Assembly (NCBI GenBank): GCA_037355855.1
Contig: CM074769.1
Coordinates: forward strand, 620,001-684,000
Source of the DNA: Pseudo-nitzschia pungens
Taxonomy: Eukaryota; Bacillariophyta; Bacillariophyceae; Bacillariales; Bacillariaceae
DNA: 64,000 nucleotides
Direction: 5' to 3'
A model generated the notes under the pieces. That model was not told the origin of the DNA, ran no database searches, and saw nothing but the letters and a program-made list of their open reading frames with translations. Position numbers and translations under genes: made by a program. Positions within the stretch are counted from its first letter, which is position 1. Every line of letters starts with the position of its first letter. Of this stretch, positions 33,900-45,938 are shown in pieces.

Positions 33900-35874
33900 T
33901 TATTCGTCCGTCTTTGCGTCGGCGTCTTCGTCTTCCCGAACGTAGAGGTGATTGAAGGCCAGGTGGGCCACCCTCGGTTCCCGGCTGGCCAGCGCCACGA
34001 TGCGCTCCTGCAGATAGAGGCACCCGAGCCTGTTTTCCGGCGCCTTGGACAGTTCCCTCAGCAGCTGCGTCGCCAGCAGCGGCGCCTCGTTCCGTCCTGA
34101 CTGCGTCGCCAGGATGGGAAAAATGGCGTCGAAGACGCGATTGTTGGTGGCGGCGGCGGCGGCGGCGAAATCACCGTCGCGGTCGTTGTTGCGGTCGTCC
34201 TCGTCCCCGCTCTTGGTTTGGTTTTGGTGCGTCGTCGTCGCGGTGGTGGTGGTGGATGTTGTGGTGGTTGCCGTTCTTCTTTTTCTCGCCGCGGGCTTGG
34301 TCCCGAACCGCCTCGCGATGCCCGGCGAGTCCAGTTCCAGCAGCGGCACCAGGACCTCCAGCGCCCGGTCCCGGACGTCCGTGTCGACCGACCCGTCGTA
34401 TCCCACCGTCAGCTTGATGGGATTGACCCTCGTGACGATGGTCACCCTCGGATCGACGTACTCGAGGGCGTCGGATCCCAGCCGGGGAATGTACAAGAAA
34501 TCCGCGAGCCGCGTCAGGAGCGGGGACGGGATGTAGACCAGGATGGCCCGGGTGTTGGGAATCGTTTCGGTTTCCTGCATCTGGTCCTCGACGCTGCCGA
34601 TGACGCCGATCCGGGCCTGGTTGATGAATTCCTGTAGGAGCTCGAGGGCCACCAGGAGGACGGCCCGCGGCGTCCCGGTGTTGGTCAGAACGGCGCCGAG
34701 GGCCGGGAAAATGGCCCAGACGCGGACCAGATAGTCCTCCGTGAGCTGCAGGAGGGTGTCCCGGTCGATGTCCTGGACGTGGTCCTCCTTGGTGTCGAGC
34801 TTCTTGGCCAGCAGGAGGCTGCCGAATCCCCAGCTGCCGCTGACGGCCTGTCCAAAGGTGGACGGGTCCGGGAGCTTGGCGCCGTCCTCCGGGGGAGCCC
34901 CCCTCGCGGTGGACCGCAAAAAGAGCTTGTCGCAAAACAATTTCTGGCCCGTCACGTCCAGGTGCGGCGAGAGATTGATGAGGACGCTGAGTGCGTTGAG
35001 GACGATGCCATTGCTGCTGCTGCTGTTGCTGCTGCTATTGCTTTCGTCGCCGCCCGCCTCGCTCGAGGTTTCTTCGTAGAGACATCCCACCAGGATGGAA
35101 AGGACGTCGTTCGAGTAGGCCAGCAGGCGCAGATTGGCCGAGACAAAGGACAGATTCCGGAGAATGGTGAGGATGGCCTCGAGGCACCTGGCGTTTTCCG
35201 CCGAGAGGTTCTTCGCTCCCAGGTTGGCCCGACAGAATCGCTCCCACCGGCGTCCCTCGCGGGTCAGCGGTCCCTTCCAGGCCCGCTGGGGAGAAAAGCG
35301 AGGCTCGTCCGCGTCTTCGGTGGCAGAAGTATCGTCGCTATCGTCGCTATCGTCTTCGTTGTCGCCATCGGAATTGCCATTCTTGGCGTTGTTCTCCGTA
35401 TCGTCGTCGTCGTCGTCGTCTTCTTTCTTTTTAGTAGTATCGTCTTCTTCTTCTTGTTCTTCTTCTCGCGGATTCCAACCAATCACGCCGTAAAAGACGC
35501 CCGTCAGCGCCTTGAGAACGTGGTCCCCGTCCAGCGCGTAGTTGATGTCGTAGCTGGCCGTGATGCGCAGCAAATCGTTGAAGGGCCAGGTTCCGGTGCG
35601 CGGGGTTTTCGCTTCGGAGCCTCCGGGACAGGGATTTGCCGTCGGGGACGCCGGCCCGGGGCTTGCCGATGCCGCCGGCCATCGTTGCCGCGGATGTCGA
35701 TATCGATGTCGACGCCGATGTCGACGGCGGCATGGGGGACGAAGGCCTCGTGGGGGACCGGGGTCGCTTGCGGCTGGACGAGGTGGTGGCCGTGTTGGTG
35801 GTGTTGGTGTTGGTGCTGCCGGCAATGCTGCTGGCGGCGGCGTTCAGAGAGGCATCGTCGAAGAGCTGGAACAT
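33900..35874 (-). CDS. ARM-repeat protein resembling the BAF250/ARID1 C-terminal domain (one +1 frame change)
   Basis: ATG at 35874 (MFQLFDDASLNAAAS). The first about 85 codons are in one frame and the rest in the +1 frame; the join lies near 35590-35630, before TWPFNDLLRITASYDINYAL. Length 1975 bases (1 mod 3) fits one surplus base, giving about 657 residues. After an acidic insert come armadillo-type helices: CLEAILTILRNLSFVSANL, DVLSILVGCLYEE, VLNALSVLINLSPHLDV, AILVYIPSPLLTRLADFL, and a C-terminal DAIFPILATQSGRNEAPL stretch ending in CLYLQERIVALAS. The RNLSF and following helices recall the BAF250_C domain of SWI/SNF ARID1 subunits. A role in chromatin remodelling is inferred from that resemblance alone. 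Other ARM proteins are possible. Confidence 0.62.
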
Positions 35875-37265
35875 GATCGATCCAAGAATTAATTTAAATT
35901 ACTTCTTTGGTAGAGAATTATTATTATTAGTAGTAGTAGTAGTAGCAGTGGGAGAGAGATGATTGGTGAGACGAGGCGGGTTAGATCTCGAATTCGCTCG
36001 GATCCGACGGAGTCAATAGTGAGTAAGGCTTACCGTACGAAGTTATAAGCATTGGCAACAGTCTCGGACAGAGTTAAGTTAACCTTACTAGCACGAGTGC
36101 GAGTGCGAGTGCGAGTACGAGTATTGTGTGCACTGAGCACTGTACGGTCCGCAAGTGCCCAAATCAAAGCCTCAGAGGATTGGTGTAATAACGATGCGAG
36201 AAGGGTTAAGGTTATTGGTCTGCCGGTTGCGAACCGAGCAACCTACCGATAATCTTAAGGTTACCTTAACTTACTGTACGATGTTCCAAAGGTACCCGTT
36301 CGTTAACACACTTATTTTAGGTCTAATCCACACTTTTTACCCACACTTTTAAACTACCGGTACAGTACCGGTAACCTCACATACATTACCCATGTTCTTC
36401 TTCTTCTCCAGCAATCGAATCACCGAGACACTTCTTGCACCTCGACCGCACCACTCTTAACACTGTTGGGGTTGGGGTTGGGTTGTTGTTGTTGGGATTG
36501 TTGGGATTGTTGGGGTTGTTGTTGGTAGTTTCCGTGGGTAGGAGGAGTGTAAGTAGTGTATTAGTAGCAAAGTTAAAAAAGTGTGTATTCACACTTTTCA
36601 AAAGTGTGGTTTCGACCCATGTCCTGTTCCAAAACATACCGTACACACACCACTCGTAGTAGTACTCGTAATACTCTTCTATGCAGATACTGAAAGTCCG
36701 TAACAGTAAGGTTACTCAACGAAAGTGAAAGCAAGCAACCTGTCACTTACTGCTTGTCACACGTTGCTTTCATTACTGTATTATCACTACTACTACGATT
36801 GCGAACCCGTACGCAGTGAGAAGTACTACTGCGTATGGTGATTTCTTTCTTGCAGCACTCTTGTGGATGCCAACAACATGGTGCATCTCCTCCTCAATCA
36901 TCCCTTATTGTTCTTGCGTCCTGTTCGACTAGTAGTAGTACTAGTAGTATTTCGGAGAAGAGGGCGTGTCCGACCGACAGGCAACGGAAGGGGCGATGAT
37001 GGCGCATGCTCCTGCCGCGGAAGGCACACCGGATAGAATACCTCGCTGGTGTTGTTCTTGTGGCGGTAGTACTACTACTAGTACTACTGCTCTACCGTAT
37101 GTACTATCACCACATGCCAAAAAGACCATCGACCCAGCCACCCCATCGTTTTGCGGTGCTGGTCACGGAGGTACCGTACTTTCCACAACAGCAGCAGGTA
37201 GTAGTACCCCCACGGCGCATAGGTATTCGCAATTATCCAGTGCCAACGTGTACACGTAGCAAGCA
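35875..37265. other. intergenic region with many short repeat words
   Basis: Shows GAGTGC units near 36090-36120, GTAAGGTTAC at about 36706, AAGGTTACCTTAACTTAC near 36255, a GTTGGGATTGTTGGGATTGT run near 36490, and TACTAGTAGTAC runs near 36930 and 37070. No gene was recognised. Confidence 0.5.
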
Positions 37266-38596
37266 TTACAGGTATTTTTGATAATCGACCTCGTCGGACC
37301 ACATCCATTCTCCCTTGACGATGGTTGCGGCTCCGCTCTCCCGGGCCTTTTTGGTGGGCCGGCCTTGCTCTTCTTCATCTACTGCTTCTTCTTCTTCGTC
37401 GTCATCGTCGTCGTCGTCCATGAGATCGGCCAGCAGGTCGTCCTTGGTCGCCAGCGATGGCGCCGGAGTTGGTGCTCGGCCTTCGCTTTCGGGAGGAACG
37501 GTGGTCACCGTCCGTATCTTGACCCGTTGCGCACCCACAAAGTATCCCGACCGCACCCATCCGATCATTTGTTCCGTGGTCACCGTGTGGAGTTTTTGGT
37601 CTTCGTTTCCTTGGTACTCCCAGCTCGTCTCTTGCGCCGCGTTTGTTGTCGTCGCTGTCGTCGTTATGGTCGACGGTGTGGCTGCTGTGCTCGCACCGAC
37701 GCCGATCTCGTTCGACAACGCCGGAAACCTGCGAAGTATGTCTAGCTTGGTCATGCCATAGATATCCACCTCCCCCTTGAGCAACAGGACATTCGCGGCT
37801 CCGGCCAGATCGTCCAGGTGCGATTTGGCAACGAGATTGGCTCTGTTGTCGTCGCCGCCGCCGCTATTTGTTTCTGCTTGTTGCTGTTTGTTCGACTTTT
37901 TCCGGCGGGATTTCTTCTTCGGTTCGGCGAGCTTGCCGTAGCGCTGGATCGCCCGAATGATCGGTTCCCTCGGATCCCCCAGGTGGACGACGATGCGCCG
38001 GAACAATTCCTCCGTGGACAAGAGCGCGCTGTCATACAAGGCAGGCGCTATTCCCTTGGGCCGAACATTGGTGGCAATCCCGGCATCGATCGAGCTGGTC
38101 CCGCCCTTCCCGTTCGCAGCATTGCCGTTGCTGTTGGAGTCTCCTCCGTCTTCCTGCTGATCTTCCATGAGCGTGTCCGCCCACGCGTCGGCCTCCCCGT
38201 CCCCGGCCGGAATGTTCCGCCGAAAGACGTACGTGTCCCCGTCGAAATAGCCCGTCCCGTCGGTTTCCTCCTCCCGCATGTGAAAGGGCTCGATCCGGAC
38301 GCCCTCCGCCGCCAAACTGCGCTCGGAAGCGTCGATTTTCATGGTTTCGTCGCCGTCGTCGTTGTTATGGTGTTGGTGGTCGTCGTCGTCGTCGTCGTCG
38401 TCCTCAAACCGTGCGCTGGCTTCTCCCTTGCGCTCCCGGCGCCGTCGCTTGGCGGCGTTCAGCTGGGACCGGGACGGCACGCCGGCGTTGTCGGAGGGAT
38501 CGTCTCCGTCCTCCCGCTCGTTCCAGTCGTCAATGTCGTCCAGCTCGTCTTCGTTGCCCCGGGTTGGTTGCCTCTGTCTCTCTCTTTGCCTGCTGC

Positions 38597-38631
<35 letters not shown>

Positions 38632-38801
38632 CCCCGCATCGGACCCCCGTGGGAGGACGGCCGCAAGACCCCCGTGGGCTTTGGTGTCGACATCGACATA
38701 CCGTTGCTTCCCGTGAGACGACTCCGTTTCGGAGGAGGGGGATCGCTCGAAGACGACGTCGCCTCCGTGAATCGAACGGATCGTTTCTGGGAGGAGGACA
38801 T
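37266..38801 (-). CDS. CD2BP2/LIN1-like GYF-domain protein of the U5 snRNP
   Basis: Uninterrupted, 511 residues, ATG at 38801 (MSSSQKRSVRFTEATSS). The N-terminus has the KRSVRF start typical of CD2BP2/LIN1, a poly-Asn run, then DELDDIDDWNERED. The central GVRIEPFHMREEETDGTGYF and DGDTYVFRRN match the LIN1 'EGF.l.eE...G.fD..G.y' region. The C-terminal GYF domain is WEYQGNEDQKLHTVTTEQMI, then WVRSGYFVGAQ, ending in WMWSDEVDYQKYL. LIN1/CD2BP2 links to PRP6 in the U5 snRNP and joins tri-snRNP assembly in the nucleus; GYF domains bind proline-rich peptides. An acidic Asp/Glu run lies within the GYF domain as an insertion. No intron or frame change. Confidence 0.88.
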
Positions 38802-39688
38802 GGGTGGTGTTTCTTTGTTTGCGAGGGGCTTCCGTGCTGGTTCTTTGTGTCCCAAGGCTGTTGTGGTTGTGGATTGCGACCGAGGTATCGCTCCCTGTGT
38901 CCTAAAAAAGAGTTCTTGTCATGTTCGGAATCATCTGCTGTTGATCCATTATCCATTCACATCGATGATTGATGGTTCACCGGACGGAGGACGGGTTCAT
39001 ACGAATGTTTCAATTTTTTTTTAATTAAAAAATTCAAAATCATTGTTTGGAATCGACTCATTCGATTGATTTATGTTTGCTTCGTCCAATCTCAAAAGGG
39101 AGATGGTATGTTTGATGACTCATTCGACCAAATCGACGCAATGCGCGAAGAAATCCATCCAATCAAAAAACAGATCTTCCAAACCAAACCGTGACGATCC
39201 GTCGCGCAGAAGCGAGAGTCGCACCTTCCTCATTCCCTTCGGCGCTCACCCACCGAATGACGACCACATTGGAAGGTGCCGACGAAGGCTGCTAGCTGGT
39301 TCGTGGTAGGTTGTGGGTTTCCTTGTTTTTGAATACTTGTACTGTACAAGGTAAGGTTACGAGTAAGTTACTTGTAACTACGGGGAATCGCCGGTTCGAA
39401 GTCTCATCTCAATGAAAAATCACAAAATGCTTCGCCTCCAAAGGTAGTTGTTGTAGGGAAGCTGTCGGACTCCTCTCGCACCACAAGTCAGTGAAAACTT
39501 CCAGGTCCGGAAACAAAAGCATACAGAAGGTCTGGATAGATTGAATTCGCTCCAATCTGCAGCCAAAACCAGAGACTACGAACGCAACAATCACATACCA
39601 TAGGTGCCACAATTTGAACCGGAAACATTGGAATTCTCCCATAGTGAACAGCACACTAGTCCCAACTGCAGTCCGTCTCGTTTCAACC
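38802..39688. other. divergent intergenic region
   Basis: Lies between the 5' ends of the LIN1-like gene (-) and the polyprenyl synthase (+). Contains GTAAGGTTAC near 39352 and AAGTTACTTGTAACTA near 39370. No gene was seen. Confidence 0.45.
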
Positions 39689-41320
39689 ATGTCCACGCTC
39701 TCATTTGCCACGCACTCTCGGCTGCGAAGGATCCCCCAGGCACTCAAGAGGATTTCTACAAACAGCCTGGCGTCGCATTCTCCGCCCGCAACTCCGTCCT
39801 CTTCCACAGCGACGTGCCGCAGGATAACACACCCTCTCGGCGCGAGGCACAAGTCTTCGTTGTCGGCATCCATCGCCGACTACTTGTTCCCGGACTCGCT
39901 GAAGGATTCCGTTCAGGAGTCGGTCAAGACATCGATCCTGGACAAGGTGACCAGGGACGAGAGCAAGGTCTGGACTTCCGGACCCTACAGCAACCACCAA
40001 AACGGCAGCGTCCACCACAACGGACATCATCCGGACCATCGCCCCGTTGCAAACGGCACCGCCCCCAGCTCCGTGAACGACCAAATATCGGCTTGGCACC
40101 ACGATCCCCTCGACGATCTCTTGCTGCCGAACGAAACCACGCGCTACTGGCCGGAGCTGCCACCGGGGGTCCGAACGAATGCCGATGCCGATCCCATTCG
40201 GTTGTCCAAGGCCGACGTCGACAGCCTGTCCGAATCCATCCGCGAGGACCTGCTGGGAACGGACCACCCCGTGCTCAACCAGGCTGCGGCCTATTTCTTC
40301 GGAGACGCGGACGGGGGCAAAAAGGTCCGGCCCCTCATGGTGATGCTCCTTTCCCGGGCCATCGCGGACACGCTCGCCTCGGATTCCACCACCACCGCCA
40401 TCGATTCCTCCACAACAGCAACAGCAACAACAACAGCAACAACAACAAATCCTCCGGACTTTGCCCTTCCCCTGTTTGGGAACCAGACAAGCACGGTCTT
40501 CAGCCTACCCCTCGGATGGCAGCGCCGGGACCTCCCGCGGGCGCAGCGGAGGCTGGCCGAGATCTCGGAAATGATCCACACCGCCTCGCTCTTCCACGAC
40601 GACGTCATCGACGGGTCCGAGACGCGGCGGGGCAAGTCGGCCGTCCACATGGTCTTTGGGAACAAGATGGCCATCCTGGCGGGGGACTACCTCCTGGCCA
40701 GGGCGTCCATCTCGCTGGCGCGGTTGCGCCACGTCGAGGTGGTCGAGTGCATGTCCACCATCATCGAGCACCTGGTGCGGGGAGAGGTCATGCAGATGCG
40801 CGGAACGTCCAGCTCGGAGGGCGATCCGAACGAGCGGATGGTCTACTACCTCAAGAAGAACTACTACAAGACGGGAAGCCTCATGGCCAACAGCTGCAAG
40901 TCGGCGGCCCTCCTGGCGGAGTGCCCGCCGGAACTGGTCGTGGCCGCGTACAAGTACGGCAAGCACGTCGGCATGGCCTTCCAGCTGGTCGACGACGTCC
41001 TGGACTTCGAGGGGGACGTCCGATCGATGGGCAAGCCGGCGCTGGCCGATCTCCGGGCGGGGCTCTCGACGGCGCCCGTCCTGTTCGCGGCCGAGGAATT
41101 CCCCGAGCTGGAGGCCATGATGGATCGCAAGTTCCGGGAGGACGGCGACGTCGAGCGATCCCGGGAGCTGGTGCTGCGGAGCCGGGGGATCGAGCGGACG
41201 AAGGAGCTCGCGCGGGTTCACGCGGAACGCGCCATGGAAGCGATCCTCCCCTGGGAGGCCACCGAGCACCGCGACGCCCTCGTCAACCTGGCCTACAAGG
41301 TCGTGCAACGGACCACGTAA
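39689..41320 (+). CDS. long-chain trans-polyprenyl diphosphate synthase, organelle-targeted
   Basis: Uninterrupted, 543 residues from the ATG at 39689. The N-terminus (MSTLSFATHSRLRRIPQALK) is Arg/Ser-rich without acids, like a mitochondrial presequence. An upstream in-frame extension lacks an ATG. The prenyl synthase domain begins at VLNQAAAYFFGDADGGKKVR. The first aspartate-rich motif is LFHDDVIDGSETRRG and the second is FQLVDDVLDFEGD, with GKSAVHMVFGNKMAILAGDY and YKTGSLMANSCKSAALL between. The residues just before the first motif are small (TAS), which fits long products such as solanesyl or decaprenyl diphosphate for ubiquinone or plastoquinone side chains. A Thr/Ala-rich insertion of about 50 residues lies between the first helices. 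Function is secure; chain length and organelle are inferred. Confidence 0.92.
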   Translation: MSTLSFATHSRLRRIPQALKRISTNSLASHSPPATPSSSTATCRRITHPLGARHKSSLSASIADYLFPDSLKDSVQESVKTSILDKVTRDESKVWTSGPYSNHQNGSVHHNGHHPDHRPVANGTAPSSVNDQISAWHHDPLDDLLLPNETTRYWPELPPGVRTNADADPIRLSKADVDSLSESIREDLLGTDHPVLNQAAAYFFGDADGGKKVRPLMVMLLSRAIADTLASDSTTTAIDSSTTATATTTATTTNPPDFALPLFGNQTSTVFSLPLGWQRRDLPRAQRRLAEISEMIHTASLFHDDVIDGSETRRGKSAVHMVFGNKMAILAGDYLLARASISLARLRHVEVVECMSTIIEHLVRGEVMQMRGTSSSEGDPNERMVYYLKKNYYKTGSLMANSCKSAALLAECPPELVVAAYKYGKHVGMAFQLVDDVLDFEGDVRSMGKPALADLRAGLSTAPVLFAAEEFPELEAMMDRKFREDGDVERSRELVLRSRGIERTKELARVHAERAMEAILPWEATEHRDALVNLAYKVVQRTT

Positions 41321-44300
41321 CAAGAAGCAAAAGCGACCCACCCGATCGAAAAACCAACCAACCAACGAGCCAACCACAATCATTCAACGAGCCATTCGAC
41401 CAACACTGCTGGTGGGTAGTTGCTGTGTTCCGCGAGAGGCCGGCCAGGCTTGGAAAGGAATCATACAATGAATCGCAAGACTGTAAAAATAGAGAGACAA
41501 CCAAAACGACTAATACTACATTGGAATGGATTGGAATAGACCTCGTGTGTTTGTGCTTTTATGTTTCGCTTGTTCCCGTCTGTGATAAGAGACGATGCTC
41601 CCTGCTGGGGATGAATGTTCGCATTGTACTCAAGATACGGTGCCAAGCCAGCTGTTCCGGCCTGCCGAATTCGGAGTCGGTCACGTTTCTCAGGTAGAGC
41701 TACTCAATCCTCCCCGGAGTCTGGACTCCACCTGCGTCCTGGCAGCGTCAACAGTATGTTCTTATGCTGCTCCAAACAAAATGGAACAGCTCATGCTCCA
41801 GTCAACAATTCTCTCATGACAACGAAAGCAACTGGTGGCAGCGACCGTCCGATGATGATCATCATCATTCTCAAGCAATTCATCTCCGGCAGAGAAACCG
41901 TCTCGTGGTTTCACAGAACCACGACGTTCCCTTGTTGCGCTTCAGGATCCATCGGAAGTGAAGTTCAAGTTGTTTCTCTTGTGCTCTTAATGCTCCAAGT
42001 TTAGAGGTATCCATTCTGGGATCCCAAATGGGTGCCGTATTGTTTCGGTTCCTACTATTATTCTTCCTACCGATATCCTTTTTCTCCTTATTTTTTAGAG
42101 ACAGACATAACCTTACCGGTACCATAGTGGACATTCTCTCCAAATGTATGATTATTATGATGAATTCGTATAGTTCGTATTATATTATATCCATTTTCTA
42201 TGTCCTTTTTGTTGTAGCTTTTGCCATGGTGTCCATCCGAATCTTAAAAATCTTTACAAACGATAAGCCTTACCGAATGGTATCTTCTTTTTTTTCAAAG
42301 AAAAGACGTATCCAGAGTGAGGGCTGATACAGAATTACAGTACCGTATTGCTTTTGGTCCCCTCGCATGCATAGAAACCGAAGCACTACTGGACACACAT
42401 GGCACAGATGACTTCGAGGTCCCCAAATCCCGTGCCGGCCCTTGCTTGTCCAGCTCAAGAACCCACCCGACGATGATCCCTACGACGTTGGCGGGCCCTC
42501 AAGTGCAACCCCGATGATGGATCTTCCAGTGAATACATCATTGCCGGAACAAGAATCGATGCCAGCGAGGAGGAATAGGCCTTTTTGTTTCGGATCAACG
42601 TGACCAACCGAACCAGAGCTCGAGACAAAGTTAAATGTATTCCAACGTTCCACGAATGCGTCTTACAAGACTGAGGATTCACTGCTTCTGACAGCGGGGA
42701 CAGATTAGACTATTCCTGTCTTCCCGATGAATCCTAGCAACGGATGACAAGGCGCTGAGCCTGTGTCAACAAGGAGACAGTGGCCGGTATACTGGACATG
42801 CGAAACAATGTGCCGAGCTTGTGTCATTACAACATGCTGGACACTAGCAGCCTGCATGTACCGAACTGCGTTTGTACGGCCTACACGAACAAGACGATGA
42901 ATGCTGAAAGGTGCACAGTCAAGCAGATCTCCGAGAACTGGTGGGACGTGCACAGCATGGGCTTGCTTCTAAGGACTGCTTACAAGGACAAACGCCAGAT
43001 GCTTGAGAGCGTGGGACGCTCAGGCCACAGGGATGCTCCCTGTTGCAAAGAGACGGTGGCTCGTCCTACGAAGCAATAAAGTGTGGTTACAGGGACACGC
43101 TCATTTCTGTTGTTCGCGCACGTAGTGAAAGACCGAGCAATGCACCACGAGACCAGTCGCAAGTATTCACCGTTTCTGACAACGGGGAGAGATTAGAGTG
43201 TCTGTCTTCACGATGAATACTGACAGCTCAGTCACAGGAGGTACCGTGCTGAAATGGCGTGTATGTACACGAATACGAGGACATGCCGTCCGTGTTACCG
43301 CAACATGCTTAGGCAAGAACTCCGTAGAAGAGCAACGACGAGCGTCGACAGACAACCCAACGCTTGGAATTTTGATAAGCTCTTAGGTGATTCATCGAAG
43401 ACTCGCGGGGACAAAGAGGATGTTCCGAGTCTTGCAATCAATGCCACGCCTTTCATCCCTGTTATCAGCCGAATGCCAGTAGCCTGCAACAAGGAATAGT
43501 GCTAAGCCCACGGCACCTGCACTATAAAGACGCGTCCAATATGTAGAAGCACGCAGAGCGATGCAAACGCGGAACGTTTCTGTGTAAGTGAAAAGAAGAG
43601 CAACGGTGACGAGGTGATTCGTTCAAGACTCGAAGGGACAAAGTTGATGTTATAACGAGCCTTGCAAGAATCGAACCTGCATGTCCGAAGCTGTGACGAG
43701 GCGATCTAGTAACGTAAGGAATGATGCCCTGGTTACGGGGACATGTTCCTGTTACTGGAGCCCTCAGTATTGGGACATCCAAGGAATGCACGACAGAGTG
43801 CGATGCAACGTTGCGTGAAGTAGAAGACTATCACGACTAAGACCAGCGTCGAAAATGCCAAAGCAAGAGAATGCTGCCTAGCATGGTGTTTGACGCGACG
43901 AATACTGAACTGCTGTTCCAGGGACAACAACCAACGATGAACGGACCGGTTGACCCCATTACAAGAGCAGTATGGTTCAAATATGTTATGATCTACGAAT
44001 CAGGAGCTGCTGTTTCAACAACAGCAATATAGGAGCAGCGTGATTCGGATTGTCGACAACAAATTCAACGATGACTAACGATAATCGAACAAGCGTTCCC
44101 ACGAAAACCAAATGGAACAGTTGTCCTGTTCCGGGGACAGCTTGCTCACGAACTATGTCCATGGAGGACCGACGCTGCATGACGAGCAGCGCGACTCAGC
44201 ACGACAGGAGCTGCACGGACAGCAGATGGCAGACATCAGCTGAATCGATCTCTCGGCTGAGTCATGTCCAACCACGACGAATGAGCTGTACGATAGACAG

Positions 44301-44426
44301 CAACCCTTTCGGGGACCGGTGTGGTCCGAGAGGGCAAGGTGCGCAGGCTCTGGATTCGTGGATAATTCATGTCGGTAGGACAGTACGGTACCTGGTCGAC
44401 GGTGTTTCCTTTCGTTTCCTTTCGTT
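41321..44426. other. gene-poor stretch with decayed repeats
   Basis: No convincing gene. From about 42670 to 44200 diverged repeated segments recur. A GCTTCTGACAGCGGGGACAG-type unit at about 42680 returns at 43170. A GAAGACTCGCGGGGACAAAG-type unit at 43395 returns at 43625. Near 43640-43740 the minus strand has a tRNA-like T-arm (GCAGGTTCGATTCTTGC) and a CTTCGGA loop word but no acceptor pairing. Near 42100 an AACCTTACCGGTAC word is present. Confidence 0.5.
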
Positions 44427-45517
44427 TTGTTCTATATGCATTCTGCGGATGATCAGTTATATCCCAGGATGTGCTCCTTCTATTCGGTCAAAAGGGACGG
44501 GGGTGTCAGCAAATACGTTGCGGTCGGGGAAACTTCAGACAACCAAGCCGCGTACATCACGAACGGTCTCGACCTCACCGTGAAGTGGGCCCTGTCCGTA
44601 ACCGGGACGGGCACCGGTGATGTTCAGAGCCGTTTCCACCGGGTCGTCCAATTCCGGAACAGCGAATACGCCAGACGACATCCGGCGAAGGTTGCGGCCG
44701 GAATTCCGACGTACTTCCGGCCGTCATCAACCGGGAACGGCACCGGGTCCATTTCAAGAAGCGATACGGGAAAGAGGGCGACGTCAACAATTTATCCAAT
44801 GAGAACCGCTCATCCGTCGCTCGGACGATACCCACCCCGGGCGGCTTGTTCTTTACCTTAAGCAGCACCAAATCGGATAACAGCAGCGCATAATCGAGTG
44901 ACACACTCCTCTTCAAAACGAACAAAAATGGCAAAATGATATGGGCTGATTCCTACGATAGCGGTGGCGCCGATGGCTTGGATCTCGGAACGGCCGTGGT
45001 GAAAGTGAAAGATGAAGAGAAGCCGAAGGACGTCAACGCAAAACGCATCCTGGTCGGCGGGAAAGCAACTACTACCGATTATTTGAACATTGGCAATAGC
45101 AAGGATTCCTTTGCCATGGAGCTCGATGCAGACGGAAACATTGAACAAGCCGATGTATTTGGCTTTCAAAACGATCGCGGGAGACTCAGCGGAGACCTCC
45201 ACATTCACGAAACCGACAACGACGGGGTCTTGCTCATCGGCAACACTTTCGTTGGCCACCGATTTTCGAACCGACCGAACCTGGTCGAGCGATACAGAGA
45301 CGTGGATGGAAGCGGCAGTTGTGCCTTCCTGAATTTCGACGTCACCAACATTGGCAAGGAGGAGTACTACAACCTAGCAGAGAAGGAAGCAACTTTTGTA
45401 CCCATCGACGCCATCCCACAGGACTTCTTACTCGGTGCGGAGGAGGTGTCGCGTCAGCGACATATACAGTGTCCTGCGCAAGCCCCATCCGCAGCACCAA
45501 ATCCAACCTACTACTAG
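44427..45517 (+). pseudogene. decayed secreted/propeller-like protein gene
   Basis: Protein-like segments continue across the span, but a -1 change is needed near 44700-44790 (to reach GKEGDVNNLSNENRSS) and an in-frame TAA lies at 44891-44893 (SDNSSA, stop, SSDTLLFKTN). Recurrent motifs such as LDLTVKWALSV, LFKTNKNGKMIWADSYD, KRILVGGKATTTDYLN and DSFAMELDADGNIEQAD look like short beta-strand repeats of a propeller. The C-terminus APSAAPNPTYY resembles the start of the Ser/Ala/Pro tails common in diatom secreted proteins and is cut off by a stop. No start codon or signal peptide was found upstream, where the sequence is repeat debris. I regard it as a truncated relic. Confidence 0.55.
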
Positions 45518-45938
45518 GCACCACAAATGCGGTTCTACCAGTTACCGAATCCTTTTATCCGAAGGAGGCACTAAAGTCTAGCGGGCACGCTATTGTTGCT
45601 TCATTTCCATTCTATGTGATTCGAGCTACTAGGCCGTGATGGATGCGGATTTTGCACAAACAAAAAACCGTGCTGTACTTGTCTCTCAAGTAGAGAATCT
45701 ACCCTATCAATCCATCATTTCAAAACTACTAGCATAATATTGTAATCGCAATTTGATCGTGAACCGGTGCCGATAATACTTTTTGTTGTGCTCTGCAAAC
45801 CACAGATTGCATTTTGCTTCGTGTTCACCCACCAAACATTACTGCTGTTGGGTTCCTCGCGTGTCTCGCGCCAAACCAAACCCGTCCATCCCCCATCAAG
45901 GACCGGGTCGCGCCGTTCGGGTCCCCGATCGTGCGTCC
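45518..45938. other. spacer between pseudogene and lipB
   Basis: Holds the 3' flank of the LipB gene (-). No gene was seen. Confidence 0.4.

Noticed and set aside
43640..43745. Possible tRNA-Arg gene on the minus strand
   Set aside because: Only the T-arm pairs well. The acceptor stem and anticodon stem do not form, so it is reported only as a tRNA-like fragment.
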